Part shown: positions 52,715 through 63,256 of the stretch, piece after piece
Numbering within the stretch: position 1 is the first letter of the stretch
How the letters are laid out: each line of letters opens with the position of its first letter
From: Diabrotica undecimpunctata
Taxonomy: Eukaryota; Arthropoda; Insecta; Coleoptera; Chrysomelidae
Direction: 5' to 3'
DNA length: 64,000 nucleotides
NCBI RefSeq assembly: GCF_040954645.1
Contig: NC_092803.1
Span: 81,258,263-81,322,262 of the forward strand
Position numbers and translations under genes: made by a program
The notes under the pieces: model-generated
What the model was told of the DNA's origin: nothing
Databases searched by the model: none
What the model saw: the letters and a program-made list of their open reading frames with translations, nothing else

Positions 52715-53802
52715 TGTAACGTTATAAACGTCACATCTTTATTAATTTATATTTAAATAATTATTTTATTTTAATTTCTTTATTAATTTATTAATTCCTG
52801 TTTTAAGATTCATTTTTACTATTTTTTTTTTTCAAAAATTAGTTGGTCTTTTTTTCTTTCTCTTTCTTTCCGGTAGAATAAATATTTGTCTTCTCTCTTT
52901 CTGTCCGGTAGACTAAATATTCTGTTCTATGTTTACAAAAAAGCTAGTTCCATCATAGGTATATATCCTATGACATATGTGCTAACTTCATTTCAATCTC
53001 CCACTTATTTTTCGTCAATCAGCTTTTCTGAAATAGTGGGATATGTTTTTTGTCTATAATTAAAGTTTATAAAAGAAGACAAAAATTAGTATAAGCTTCA
53101 TTTTATGGTCTGCAACATTCTATTGGGGTGAGTACGTTCATTGTAATCTTTATTCTATAATTCTGACAGCATTTTCAATATTCGTAACCTCACTTATCAA
53201 GTAATGATAATTATATTTCATTTTATCCTTGCCATCCGCTATTTGTTTAATTGTAATTTTGTAAAATGACAAGGAAGTTAAACCCTTTTTGATGTGTTTC
53301 TAAACAAGCAGTTTCTGATATTTTAGTTTATTGGTTGGTTTATTGACGATTTTATTGACCAGATTCAAGAATTAATTAACCATATTCACGGATTATTGGC
53401 CGTATTATGAAAATTTAATGACCATTGGACGACCTAACCCCTTAATTGGGAGGCTACACTCACATGGTAGAACTGAAGTTTTCCGGAGGACCTAACGTCT
53501 AATTGGGATTCCACACAAGCAGCCCATTGATGTGATCGATGCCATAAGTATCATCCTCACTAATTCATTGTTAAGCATTGGTATTGTTGATTGTTTTTAT
53601 TGTTTTTAATAAATATGATTAGTTAAAAATTGTTTTATTTGATATTAGCTAAGGGTTCAGGTTTAATTCCTAGTTTAAGACAAGACGAACTCACACTTGA
53701 GATACTTAGCTAGGCGAAGCATAGACGATAAGCTCCCATGGTTAATTGAGGTATTATTTTTATAATAGTACTTCAATACTCTTTGGTAGTCTTAACGTTA
53801 CA
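52715..53802. mobile_element. solo-LTR-like element, 1088 bp
   Basis: Begins TGTAACGTTA (52715-52724) and ends TAACGTTACA (53793-53802), a perfect 10-bp inverted pair with TG...CA ends, flanked by ACAT at 52711-52714 and 53803-53806. No coding region. The 4-bp duplication and TG...CA ends fit a solo LTR left after recombination. It contains two similar tctttcc/gtccggtaga-taaatatt units at about 52860-52925. A non-autonomous DNA transposon is a less likely alternative. Confidence 0.7.
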
Positions 53803-53806
53803 ACAT

Positions 53807-55036
53807 GAATGCAAGAATAAGACGAGAGCAAGTTTTCATGCCCACGATAGGAAAGCATAGCCTACACAACATCAGTAGTGATAATGGATTACGACTGATA
53901 AACTTAGCAGCAGCACTCAATACAACAGTCGCTAGCACCTATTTTGAACACAAGAACATACACAAGGTAACCTGGACCTCTCCTTATGGAAGAACTACGA
54001 GTCAGGTTGATCACATCTTAATAAATTCAAGGCATGGAACAGAAGTTATAGAGGCGCAAACATAGACTCAGTTCATTGCCCAGTGATCTTAACATTGAGG
54101 GCTAGAATTTCAAGCACCAGTAAAAAAAATAGAATGGATACAAAAAAATGGAATGTGCAAAAGCTGAGAGATGCGACAATTGCAGAACGGTACTCGGAAA
54201 ACATCACCAACGGGCTAAGGAAGCAAAATGTAAATGAAGAAGGCCAGACAGTTATAGACTTCTACTGGACCAGAATAAAGGAAGACATTGGAGCAGCAGC
54301 GAAAGATGAAATAAAAACAAAAATTTGTGCCCTTAAAAATCATTGCTTTGAGGATGAATGCAAGAATGCAACAAAGGAAAAAAATGAAGCGTACAGAAAC
54401 ATGCTTATCCGACGAACTAGAACAACTGTAGAGAATTATCAGACAAAGAGAAGAGAAGAAAAGAGGATACACAAAAGAAAAAAACGAAACACTTAAATAT
54501 ATAGAAAACCTTAACAAAAAAACGCATTCAGAGTATTCTATAAGAAAGTTAACAACAATAGAAAAGAATTCAAGGCAACCACAAGACAATGCAAAAGTCA
54601 GAATAGCGACCAATTAACAACAAGGAAATATGTATTAAGTAGATGGGTGAAATACTTTAACCAGGCACTTAATATGGAAGAAGAAGAAGAAAACCTGGAA
54701 GACGAAAGAAATGTGGTAAGGGGAAAAGATGAGAGTAAAGAGGAACCACCAACGATTCTTGAAGTTAAAGATGCAGTTAAAAGACTAGCCAGAAACAAAT
54801 CACCCGGAATAGATAATCTCCCAACTGAACTATATAAATAAGGTGACCATGATACCATTATGGCATTACAGCAGCTTATAAAAAAATATGGATACAGAAA
54901 TCCCTCTCCAATCATTGGAATACTTTGCACCATACAAAAAAAAGGAGATATCTTTGAATGCTCTGACCACAGAGGAATTGCGCTTCTAAATGCAGCGTAT
55001 AAAATATTTTTCACAGTACTATGTCACCGTATGGCA
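53807..55036 (+). pseudogene. RTE-like LINE A: end of endonuclease and start of RT
   Basis: Resumes with NARIRREQVFMPTIGKHSLH, SDNGLRLINLAAALNTTVAS, KVTWTSPYGRTTSQVDHILI (endonuclease C-terminal half). A linker with a lysine/glutamate-rich coiled part (54140-54500) follows, and the RT entry RLARNKSPGIDNLPTELYK at 54778-54838. Then IGILCTIQKKGDIFECSDHR, GIALLNAAYKIF and LCHRMA up to 55036. A few frameshifts and stops are present. The frame continues after the LTR element with AYAERIVEKF at 61660. Confidence 0.82.
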
Positions 55037-55257
55037 ACTTAAGGGTTGTCACTCCTAAAGGTACTTTTTAAAAAGACCCTTTTAAAGGTACAACTAATAG
55101 AATAACAGCACTTTATTTAATTAAATTACAACTGACTTAATAAAAATTTACAGTATTTATAAGAAATTAATTGATGACGACCTGTTTGCAATATGTGTCG
55201 AAACTGCTGATCGGCTGGACTATTAAACTGCAATACCGCTGACAATCACTGTTAAGT
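55037..55257 (-). repeat. 3' LTR of element 2
   Basis: Starts ACTTAAGGGTTGTCACTC and ends GTTAAGT; homologous to 61421-61642 with scattered substitutions and a few indels. Confidence 0.85.
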
Positions 55258-55479
55258 ACCAAGATATATATCGGTGGTGTTCATATGTAGCTGTGGTCTA
55301 TTTGTGTTGGAAGGATGGATTGGAACCTTTCTTCTTCCTGTGATAACTTGTGAAGTTCGTCTAAAGGAATTCTGTCAAATTTTAGGGGTTTGACTATTGG
55401 GTGGTTTTTCAGAATAGTGGTAGTCTTGACTTTTGTTAATGTTGGTGGTTCTTCTTTAATTGTTGTTTTGTAATTCATG

Positions 55480-56740
55480 TAAACCTTATTATTGGTTTAT
55501 AGTTCACATCCTGGCGGTAACTCAATTAGATAGGTCCCTTCGAGTACCTCTATTTCAGTGGTGGTTCAAAGGGTAGATACTTTCGTAGCCTTTGGAAAAA
55601 CAGCAATGTAGTGTGCATCTGATACTTTTTGGATGATTGTTGTAGTGACAGTGACAGGAACCCTTTGGCATTTGGCAGCATCATTGATTAACTGGAGAAT
55701 TTGGATGATGCAGTCATTCGTCTGGTCATCCTCTTGTGGAAATTTCTCAGGACAGATGAATGATTTGGATCCATTTGCATGGTAGATCCGTATATTGAAA
55801 AAGGTCTGAGTTGTGGACTAGGTGTAGACCAGGTGGAATGATTATTGTTTGATTATTAGTTGGGAGTGAGTATAAATGGAAGTATGTGAACGACTTGGAA
55901 TGACCGATAGGAAAATATAAGATGAAAACAAGGGTCTGATTCGTGTAATAACCATCAATGTCTATGATTTCATAGTATTTGTTTAAGTCTTCTTGTTGAA
56001 TATAGGGAATCTGTGAAGCAGAGCGGTGTTCAAGCATCTTTTGCATGGTCCATTTTTTTCTTCAGGTTTGATTAAACCGTTGTGTAAAGTTTTAATTCTT
56101 GCAAATGTAATGTAATTGTTTATAGATCATCCAGTATTTGTATAATTGTTTGTAAATTTAGATTTATCTGGTCAAGGATATTTCGAACTTGCATATAATC
56201 ATTAAAATCGAAAACGAATTGATTCATCTCTAAGTTAATTATCTTCATGAGACTGAGTTGGCTATTGATGTTGGTAATAATATTCTGTTGGTTATTTTCA
56301 AGTGATTTAATGGCGGCGTTGTATCTTTCAGCATCTTCATTATCTAGATTACCAGAAATGGATTTTATTACACTTCTCAATCTATTTGTAAGTCCTCTTT
56401 TGCTTCTGGATATTGGATATATTGTGTCTAGTTTCTCTTTTGCTGTTTGGAGGAGGTACTGTACAGTTTCTATACTGAAATTCTATGGATTTAATCTCTT
56501 CTGCGATTCTAGATGGAAATAGTGGATGAAGTCATGAGTGCTGGTCTGTATCCTCGCTTGTCCAAGTTTTACTGGGAGGATTCCTGGATAGTCCTTCAGG
56601 TTTTGAATTTGAACTTGTTAAGCTGCTACTAAGGTACATCTGTAAAGCAGTTTTAGGGTTAGTCTTTGGCTGGTGCTTGATGTTCTTTTTGTGTATCGAC
56701 GTATATTTTTACTGTTTTTGTAGTGTAAACTTTTGTGCTG
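55480..56740 (-). pseudogene. env remnant of element 2
   Basis: On the minus strand an N-terminal part (near 56590-56500: LPVKLGQARIQTSTHDFIHY) is followed by a furin-type site RSKR near 56401-56412 and directly by a glycine/leucine-rich fusion-peptide-like start and SISGNLDNEDAERYNAAIKS (frame 56380-56120). This order is the signature of errantivirus Env. The later parts (56046-55747, then 55720-55560) are in other frames, with cysteines but stops in between. Frameshifts, an internal stop after ILDDL and loss of the anchor show that no functional glycoprotein is encoded. Confidence 0.75.
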
Positions 56741-56905
56741 GGTTTATAAGTTATTGTTGTTTGTCTTTTTTCATTTATTTTCTCAATATTTTTCTGTTTG
56801 GTATCTTGTGGCTTTTTGTTTATTTTACTGGAGATTTCTTTTGTCTTTAATCTGTGGCTATATAATCTGTGTATAGTTATTTATTAGGATTTTATTAATA
56901 TCGAT

Positions 56906-57352
56906 CATCATTTAATGATGATTACGATGATTATGAATTATTATATCATTATAATTATAATTATTTTATCATTAATGAAAAAACTGGAATCATTCGAGCT
57001 GTGGGTGTACAGAAGAATTCTGAAAATATCATGGACAGAACACGTCACAAACAAAGAGCTTCTGGGAAGGATGAACAAAGAAATGGAAATTTTAAATACA
57101 ATAAAAACAAGAAAATTACAATATCTCGGACATATTACACGTGGAGAGAAATGCACCTTGCTCCAACTCATTATGCAGGGAAAGATCCAAGGAAAGAGAA
57201 GCATAGGGAGGCGTAGAATGTCATGGCTACGCAACCTGAGAGAGTGGTACGGATGTACATCAAATGAACTTTTCAGAGCAGCCGTCTCATAATTCCGAAT
57301 AGCTATGATGATTGCCGACCTCTGCCGCGGAGATGGCACTTAAAGAAGAAGA
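56906..57352 (+). pseudogene. RTE-like LINE 3' fragment inserted in element 2
   Basis: Flanked by a perfect 11-bp duplication TTAATATCGAT (56895-56905 and 57353-57363). The coding part (56974-57291) gives KLESFELWVYRRILKISWTE, KTRKLQYLGHITRGEKCTLL and RRRMSWLRNLREWYGCTS, the C-terminus of the 23930-26422 LINE group, with one open frame. It ends with GCACTTAAAGAAGAAGA. The first ~68 bp (56906-56973) are an AT/ATG-rich filler with no LINE similarity. Confidence 0.88.
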
Positions 57353-57363
57353 TTAATATCGAT

Positions 57364-58380
57364 GTCAAATGGATCTTGAGGATCGATATGGCCATTGAGA
57401 ATTTCGATTGGCTTTTCTATAGTTGATGAATGAATGGAGTTCTTATATCCTAAAATAGCATATAACATATGTTCTTTAATACCCAGAGTCTTTCTTTTTT
57501 CTCTTAGTAGTCGTAGGTGTTCCAAAATTGTAGAGTGAAAACGTTCTGTCATTCCGTTTGATTGTGTATGATTATCTAGTGTTGTATACTGAATCGAAAT
57601 TTTGTGTGTATCGACAAATTCCTGAACAAGGCCGTTCTTAAATTCGGTTCCACTATCTGCGATTATTATGTGTGGCAATCCATGGTGGGTTATAAAGAGC
57701 ATGAAGGCATTAAGGGCATTTATTGCGTAAGATCCTTCTATGGAATATGCTTGGCCATATTTCGAGAATGTATTAATTAAGGAATTTTTGTCCGTTAGCG
57801 TGGAATGTATCCGTATGAATGGCTTCTAATGGTTTTGTTGGAGTTGGTGTTACCATAAATTTCGGCTTAATTGGATTTCTGCCATATTTATTAGCTTGGC
57901 ATATATCACAAAGTTTGATAACTTCTTCGATGTCTTTCTTTACCGTAGGCCAGTAGTAGCGTTTTCTTATTTGAGCTTCGGTTTCGTTGATTCCTCTGTG
58001 GTTAGTCTTCCCTTGATGGTAGTGCTCTATAATTTCTTTTTGTCTCTCTGTGCTGTTTATATCTTCTAGAAGGCTGTTGCATTTGACAAGATCGAATGCA
58101 GAATTTTTAAAAGTTTCTCGTAGAATATTGCATAGAGATTTGTAGAGTTCATCATTTTCTAACAGAATGGCGTATTTCTTTTTCGGGACTATATTATAGT
58201 TCTTGAAAAACTGCAAAATATCGTTCTTAAGATCGTTTTTTCCCAATTGGACATACATTCTCTTCTTTTTTACAAAACACTGCTCTGTGAGTAGTTTCGC
58301 TGGGTTGTAATTTACTATCTGGAAAATGATTTGATTATTGTAGCAATTAAGTGGTTTCTCGCTAATTGGAATTCCCATAA
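57364..58380 (-). pseudogene. integrase of element 2
   Basis: Read right to left. Frame 58378-57773 holds a linker, then the zinc-binding region H-x-H...C-x2-C (EHYHQGKTNHRGINETE ... CDICQANK) and the first catalytic block IHTDTFH. A frameshift near 57770 leads to frame 57702-57340 with IIADSGTEFKNG and NGMTERFHSTILEHLR, the second Asp and the Glu. Catalytic residues survive, but the frame is split. The C-terminal end is interrupted by the LINE at 57352. Confidence 0.82.
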
Positions 58381-59000
58381 TTATTGGATTTTCTGCCGTG
58401 GAATGTTTGGTTACATCCGTATCGTTATCTACTTGTAAGTATTAGGAGTTTTATGGCTAAGCTTTAGATTTTTGCTGTTTGCTGTCTTTATGTAGGATTT
58501 CGTCTATTATCTTCATTTCTTCGGGAGTTAACGTTGCAGTTTGATTTTTTTGGATGATTTTCTCTAAGTCGCCTAAAAGGGTTGACGGATTTAAAATTTG
58601 TTGAGACTCTTCGGCTCGGTCGGTTAGAAATTCTTATAGACCGGACAAGGAACTGGGGTGATTAATCATAGAGATATCATCGTCATATTCTTTTGAGAGG
58701 AGTTTCATTATTTCTTCCATATTCTCATCTACACTGTTTAATTTTTTCGTGTGAATTTCGACACGGGATAAAGCATCTGCATTGGTATTGGATTTACCTT
58801 TTTTATATATAACTTCGTAGTCAAATTTCTCCAGTTTTTATCTCCATCTGACCAGCTTTGAGTTTGGGTCTTTAAGTGAAAATAGCCATTGTAGTGGTCG
58901 ATGGTAGGATAAAATTTTGAATTTTCGTCCGAAAAGTTATGGGCGGAAGTATTTAGTAGCCCACACAATTGCTAACACATCTAGAATCTAGTGTCATTTA
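58381..59000 (-). pseudogene. RNase H remnant of element 2 with RT deletion
   Basis: Near 58970-58740 degraded RNase H text is visible in shifting frames ([22 protein letters not shown], then KLYIKKVNPI with PMQMLYPV), equivalent to '[15 protein letters not shown]' and 'KKGK.N..ADALSR'. It adjoins the end of the pol N-terminal frame at about 58994. The whole RT palm (about 280 residues) is missing between them. Confidence 0.6.
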
Positions 59001-59533
59001 AAGTTCTGTTCTCCACTTAATTTTTCCTGAGGCATCTGGTTTCTTTGGAACGACCCAGTTTGGGGATGACCAGGGTGATTGACTCGGTCTGATGATTTCT
59101 TGATCGAGCATCGAAGTGACTTAGTATAAACTGGAACTTCATCTTTGCTTCGTATATGGTGCTTTATTTGGTTAGCAAATGTTAAAGAATCGTGTGGATA
59201 ATGAATTATCTCTGCAAACTTCCTGCACAGTTGCCTTAGGTGAGATTTTTCTTCTGTATTAAGATGATCGGTTCTAAGAAGACGATTGACATCTCTTAGA
59301 TTACTGTCTTCGGTATGTATGATATCTGACGTGTATATATGATATTTTTCGAAATTTATGAGTTGACTTTTGATGAAATCAGTTAATGCTACTTTAATGT
59401 ATTCATCGGTGTTATTGACTAGCTCGGTCCAGGCGAGTTGATTACAGGCAACGGTGACAGTTTCTCTTAGGATGGCACTTTTGACTTCTTGTCTTGGGAT
59501 GACGATTGTACCTGAGGTTTCCTTTACTGGCAA
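58994..59533 (-). pseudogene. pol N-terminal part of element 2
   Basis: 179 codons linking protease and RT: DEYIKVALTDFIKSQLINFE, RLLRTDHLNTEEKSHLRQLC, FAEIIHYPHDSLTFANQIKH, and [13 protein letters not shown], paralleling residues 20-85 of element 1 pol. The last 35 codons are in the wrong frame after a small deletion near 59110, so the RT entry is read out of register. Confidence 0.75.
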
Positions 59534-59699
59534 TCTGACTTGGGTAATTTATTGGGGCTCTAGCTGGACTGTATAGAATTGGGCTTTGTTTGTGATATAG
59601 TAATTAATAGGAAGAAAAGAATGCTCTGTAGTAAGAGTAACTTGAATAAAATCGACATTTGGGTAAATCTCGATTTTACTCACTGATTTTACTCGACAT

Positions 59700-59930
59700 A
59701 AAATTTTAGGTTTTAATCGGAGTTAAATTCGGGAAAAATTGGAATTTCTACACAATAATCTTGTGAATGATTCTGAAAAATTGATGTAACGATAAATGGT
59801 TCATATTTAATATTATTCTTGTAGAATTTATTGGCTATATCAGGATTAAGGAAATATTTAGTGGCTCCTGTATCAATACGAAGTTTAAGAGGGGGATTTT
59901 AAATTTTAATGTAAGGAAGCTCTCTTTTGT
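59700..59930 (-). pseudogene. protease of element 2
   Basis: LRIDTGATKYFLNPDIANKF at about 59835-59890 (DTGA active site), followed by degraded sequence with stops. It lies between gag and pol as in element 1. Confidence 0.7.
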
Positions 59931-60079
59931 TAGCACAGGAATGCAATTCTACTACGTTTCTTCTTTTTCGTCTTGAAACGTTTGAAAATTTACATCTTCC
60001 GTATATTCTTGGCTTTCTTATTCATAATAAGTGTAATCTGAGTATGTGTCAGTGTCTATACCTTCATTGTAATTATTTT

Positions 60080-61310
60080 CCTCTTGTTGTTAAATATTAA
60101 AGAGTTCTTCTACGGTGAATCGGGGGCTGGCTGTTTGAAATCGAAAGTTTCTTTGAGATTGGGGTCTATTAAAGCCGGTTTGGCATGTATATATGCTCGT
60201 AGGTGTTGGCTTATATAATTGAGATGGAACTGATTTAATGAAAATTGGGTTGATTAGCCTTAGAATTTTGTGCATATGGAGTAATTTGATGATTTTGTTG
60301 GAATCTAGGGGGTTAAAATGTCCCTCTTCGTTTATGGTTCAATGACTGTTGTTGCAAAGGCATTTGATTTGTCCCAAAGAATAGCTGTGGCCATTGGGGC
60401 TTGGGCACCTCAGGCTGCCATCATGTAGGAGCGGGTGTATGAGTTAAATTGGGTCTTTGTGTTTGTGAAGTCGCAGATGGTTTATTAGAAGATGATAAGG
60501 AATAATTATGAGTTTTTAGGGAATATCTAATGTTATTTTCTTCCTGAATATATTGAATAGCAGGAGCTTTGATCCTAGGGGTTTTCTTAGGCCTGCCAAA
60601 AATGTGGTTAGAGCTTGTTGTTGGAAAAATTCTTTTTTACTTCTTTTGACTTCCTCGTTTTCTGTATGTAATTCAATATGATTTGAAATAGTATTTAAAA
60701 GATTCATAACTTTTTCATGAAACTGATGAGGGTTTTCGTTTGGAGCTCGACGAAGATTAACTAAATCTCTATTTAATGAGTTTTCGTTACGTTGGTCTGC
60801 AAAATTTTGGACAAGAATTGATTTTATTGTAGGCCAGTCTTTACAGCCTGCCGTATACAGAAATAATTTCTCTGGCTCTTTCTTTAGTTTTGTTCATCAT
60901 TCCTTGGGTAAGAAAGATTAAGATTAGTAAGATAGAAAGTTCTTTATTAACATCAAGAATGGGTGCCATATTATAATTATTTGAAATGGGTGCTGGTGTA
61001 ATAATTATAGAAGGTATTTTAAACGAATTTGTGGACTTAAAAATATGATTATTGTCAACTGAATGTAAATCTGGTTTAATATTTTCACTAGATTCTATAT
61101 AAGATTTAAAAATTGTTGAAAGAGAATCGCTTATTCTAAAAGATGATACTCGTGAAATGATATTAGAATAAAAAATAAGATGAAATTTGCTTACAGGTAT
61201 AGGATGATGCTTGGATGCATTCCTTTTTGGTACAAGTTTCTTTTCTTCTTTAAGTTTCGTTTCAGCTTTTTTCGTAAATATGTTTCTGTGCCAATTCCTG
61301 GAATCCATGG
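60080..61310 (-). pseudogene. gag of element 2
   Basis: Fragments in several frames: NMAPILDVNKELSILLILIF and ERAREIISVYGRL at the capsid N-terminal region (61000-60845), ENPHQFHEKVMNLLNTI near 60690-60745, the frame 60707-60516 with KEFFQQQALTTFLAGLRKPL (capsid C-terminal block), and a Gln/Pro-rich tail near 60275-60090. Multiple frameshifts. Confidence 0.7.
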
Positions 61311-61420
61311 GTTAAACAGCTGCAATTTTTTTTTTTTTTGATTTGGTTTCGGGAGCGGGTAAACGTTTGAAAACGATGAGGATCTTCTGGAGACTTTCCC
61401 ACTAATCCACTAAATGCGCC

Positions 61421-61642
61421 ACTTAAGGGTTGTCACTCCCGAAGGTACTTTTTAATAAGGCCTTTTTACAGGTACAACTAACAGAGTAACAGCACTTTCA
61501 ATTAAATTACAACTGACTTTAAAATAATAATTTACATCATTTATAAGAAATTAATTGATGACGACCTGTCTGCACTATGTGTTGAAACTGCTGATCGGCT
61601 GGACTATTGAACTGCAATACCGCTAACAATCTCGGTTAATGT
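61421..61642 (-). repeat. 5' LTR of element 2
   Basis: Partner of 55037-55257. The minus-strand primer-binding site (GGCGCATTTAGTGG) lies at 61407-61420. Confidence 0.85.
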
Positions 61643-62815
61643 ATCGTAATTGGCAGCATATGCAGAACGGATAGTAGAAAAATTCCAAGCTAGTTTCAGA
61701 GGTGGTAAATCTACAATTCATCAGATTGCAACCCTGAAACAAATTTTGAAAAAATGAATATGGCGTTGATACTCATCACATATTTATAGACTACAAAGCA
61801 GCCTACGACTTTGTGAATAAAAAAGAAATGTTCAAAGCAATGAGAAGCTAGGAATACCAAATCAGTTGATAAAGTTAACAAAACCAACTCTTGAAAAAGT
61901 TGAATGTAGAGTACGAATTTAGGGTGAACTGTCTGAACCTGGGGCTGCGTCAGGGAGACCCTCTCTCCTGTATACTGTTCAATATGGCTCTGGAAAAAGT
62001 AATACGTATGTCACAAATCACAACCACTGGTTCAATATATAATAAATCAGTGCCAATCCTAGCCTATGCTGATGATATCAATATAGTTGGGTGAACGAAA
62101 AACGCTGTATGAGAGGTCTATGTAGCATTAAAAGAATCAGCTACAAAAATGGGTTGAATAATAAACACCAACAAAACGAAGTATATGAAAATAAGCACGC
62201 AACCACAAATCCTACGATCACTCGTTATAGAAAACGACGCCATCGAAGCACTGAACGAATTTGTATACCTGAGAGCGCTCCTTAACAATGAAAATAATAC
62301 TACCGCAGAGATAAACCGCAGAATTTGCACGGCCAACGGCTCAATCCCCTTAAATCCACAATTATATCGAGAAATACAAAAATAAAACTGTACAAAACGT
62401 ATAGTTCAGAGACCTGGACTCTAACAAAAAATAATGAAAACGTTAGGATGTTTCGAAAGAAAACTACTATGCCGAATCTATGGAGCAGTGAATGACAATG
62501 GAGTGTGGAGAAGACGATACAACTTCGAACTTCATAGAATATGAACCTGATATCGTAATACATATTAATATAGGACGTCTGAGGTGGATAGGACATGTAA
62601 TGCGAATGGAATAAAATGATACAGCTACAAAAACGCTCCTTGATAGACCCATTGATTAGAGAAGAAGAGGAAGACCCAGAACAAGATTCATTGATAACAT
62701 CGATAAAGACATGAGACATATGGGAATACGTGCTTGGCGGAGAAAGGCAATGGATAGGGACGACTGGAGAGAAATTCTCGAGGAGGCTAGGACACACGCA
62801 GGGTTGTAAAGCCAT
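61643..62815 (+). pseudogene. RTE-like LINE A: RT palm and C-terminus
   Basis: Continues LINE A: AYAERIVEKFQASFRGGKST near 61662-61720, HIFIDYKAAYDFVN (frameshifted) near 61780-61820, LRQGDPLSCILFNMALEKVI at 61938-61997, VPILAYADDINIVG at 62053-62092 (YADD), FVYLRALLNNENNTTAEINR, RRICTANGSIP, CFERKLLCRIYGAVNDNGVW near 62450-62510, and the C-terminal RWIGHVMRME, GRPRTRFIDNIDKDMRHMGI, DWREILEEARTHAGL near 62585-62806. The full domain order is thus present across 50.7-62.8 kb in four pieces. Confidence 0.8.
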
Positions 62816-63097
62816 AATGATGATGGTGATGACATTGCGGGTGTCGGCATGTGGCAAGAGGCGTTACTGTTGCCGCAACGACAATGTGGTGTGGTACCGT
62901 TGCCGTCGCCGATGCCGTTTGGTCCATGTGAATAACTATCAAATCATTACCTAATCATTACCTAATGTATGTAGTCTTTTAACTAAATTATTTCTTTGGC
63001 TTTTTATGACATAAGAAGGTCGCCAGTATATATTAACCGGTAAAGGTATCGCGAAATCAAAAAGATTAAAAAAGATTGAGCTATAGCCACAAAAAGG
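62816..63097. other. spacer after LINE A
   Basis: Starts with a GATGATGG-rich stretch (62817-62835) that may be the LINE A tail, then GC-richer sequence with CCGTTGCCG repeats (62868-62920). No gene. Confidence 0.4.
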
Positions 63098-63256
63098 CGT
63101 ACCGACAAATGTGATGAAGTCCTGAATATACTTCAGAAACGCTTTACAGCTCCTTTAAATGTTGACGACAACTTTACGCTAACTGGAAAAGCATTGGCTT
63201 GCAAGTTAGGGGAATTTTTGCAACCAATATACAATCAGCAAATACAACCATGTTGA
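63098..63256 (+). pseudogene. fragment resembling the C-terminal part of a MADF-type protein
   Basis: Reads TDKCDEVLNILQKRF, then VDDNFTLTGKALACKLGEFL before a stop. The rhythm resembles the region between a MADF domain and a BESS-like tail in Harbinger-associated or host DNA-binding proteins ('DEFDIFGKSIAAQLRKL'). Similarity is weak and there is no MADF domain upstream. Confidence 0.3.

Larger units (their letters stand above)
55037..61642 (-). mobile_element. errantivirus-like LTR retrotransposon, element 2 (decayed)
   Basis: Two ~221-bp LTRs (55037-55257 and 61421-61642) with about ten per cent divergence enclose, on the minus strand, gag (61310-60080), protease (about 59850), the N-terminal part of pol, RNase H, integrase and env remnants. 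The sequence after the 5' LTR reads TGGCGCATTTAGTGG on the minus strand (primer-binding site sharing the LTR T). Most of the RT palm is deleted at about 58990. A LINE is inserted at 56906-57352. No clear TSD was found at the outer ends. Older than element 1 and related to it. Confidence 0.85.

Noticed and set aside
55037..61642. Target-site duplication for element 2
   Set aside because: Neighbouring GGCA occurs on the left (55033-55036) and again 9-12 bp beyond the right LTR, and cgta-tggca is vaguely repeated, but nothing abuts both LTR ends, so I do not claim a TSD.
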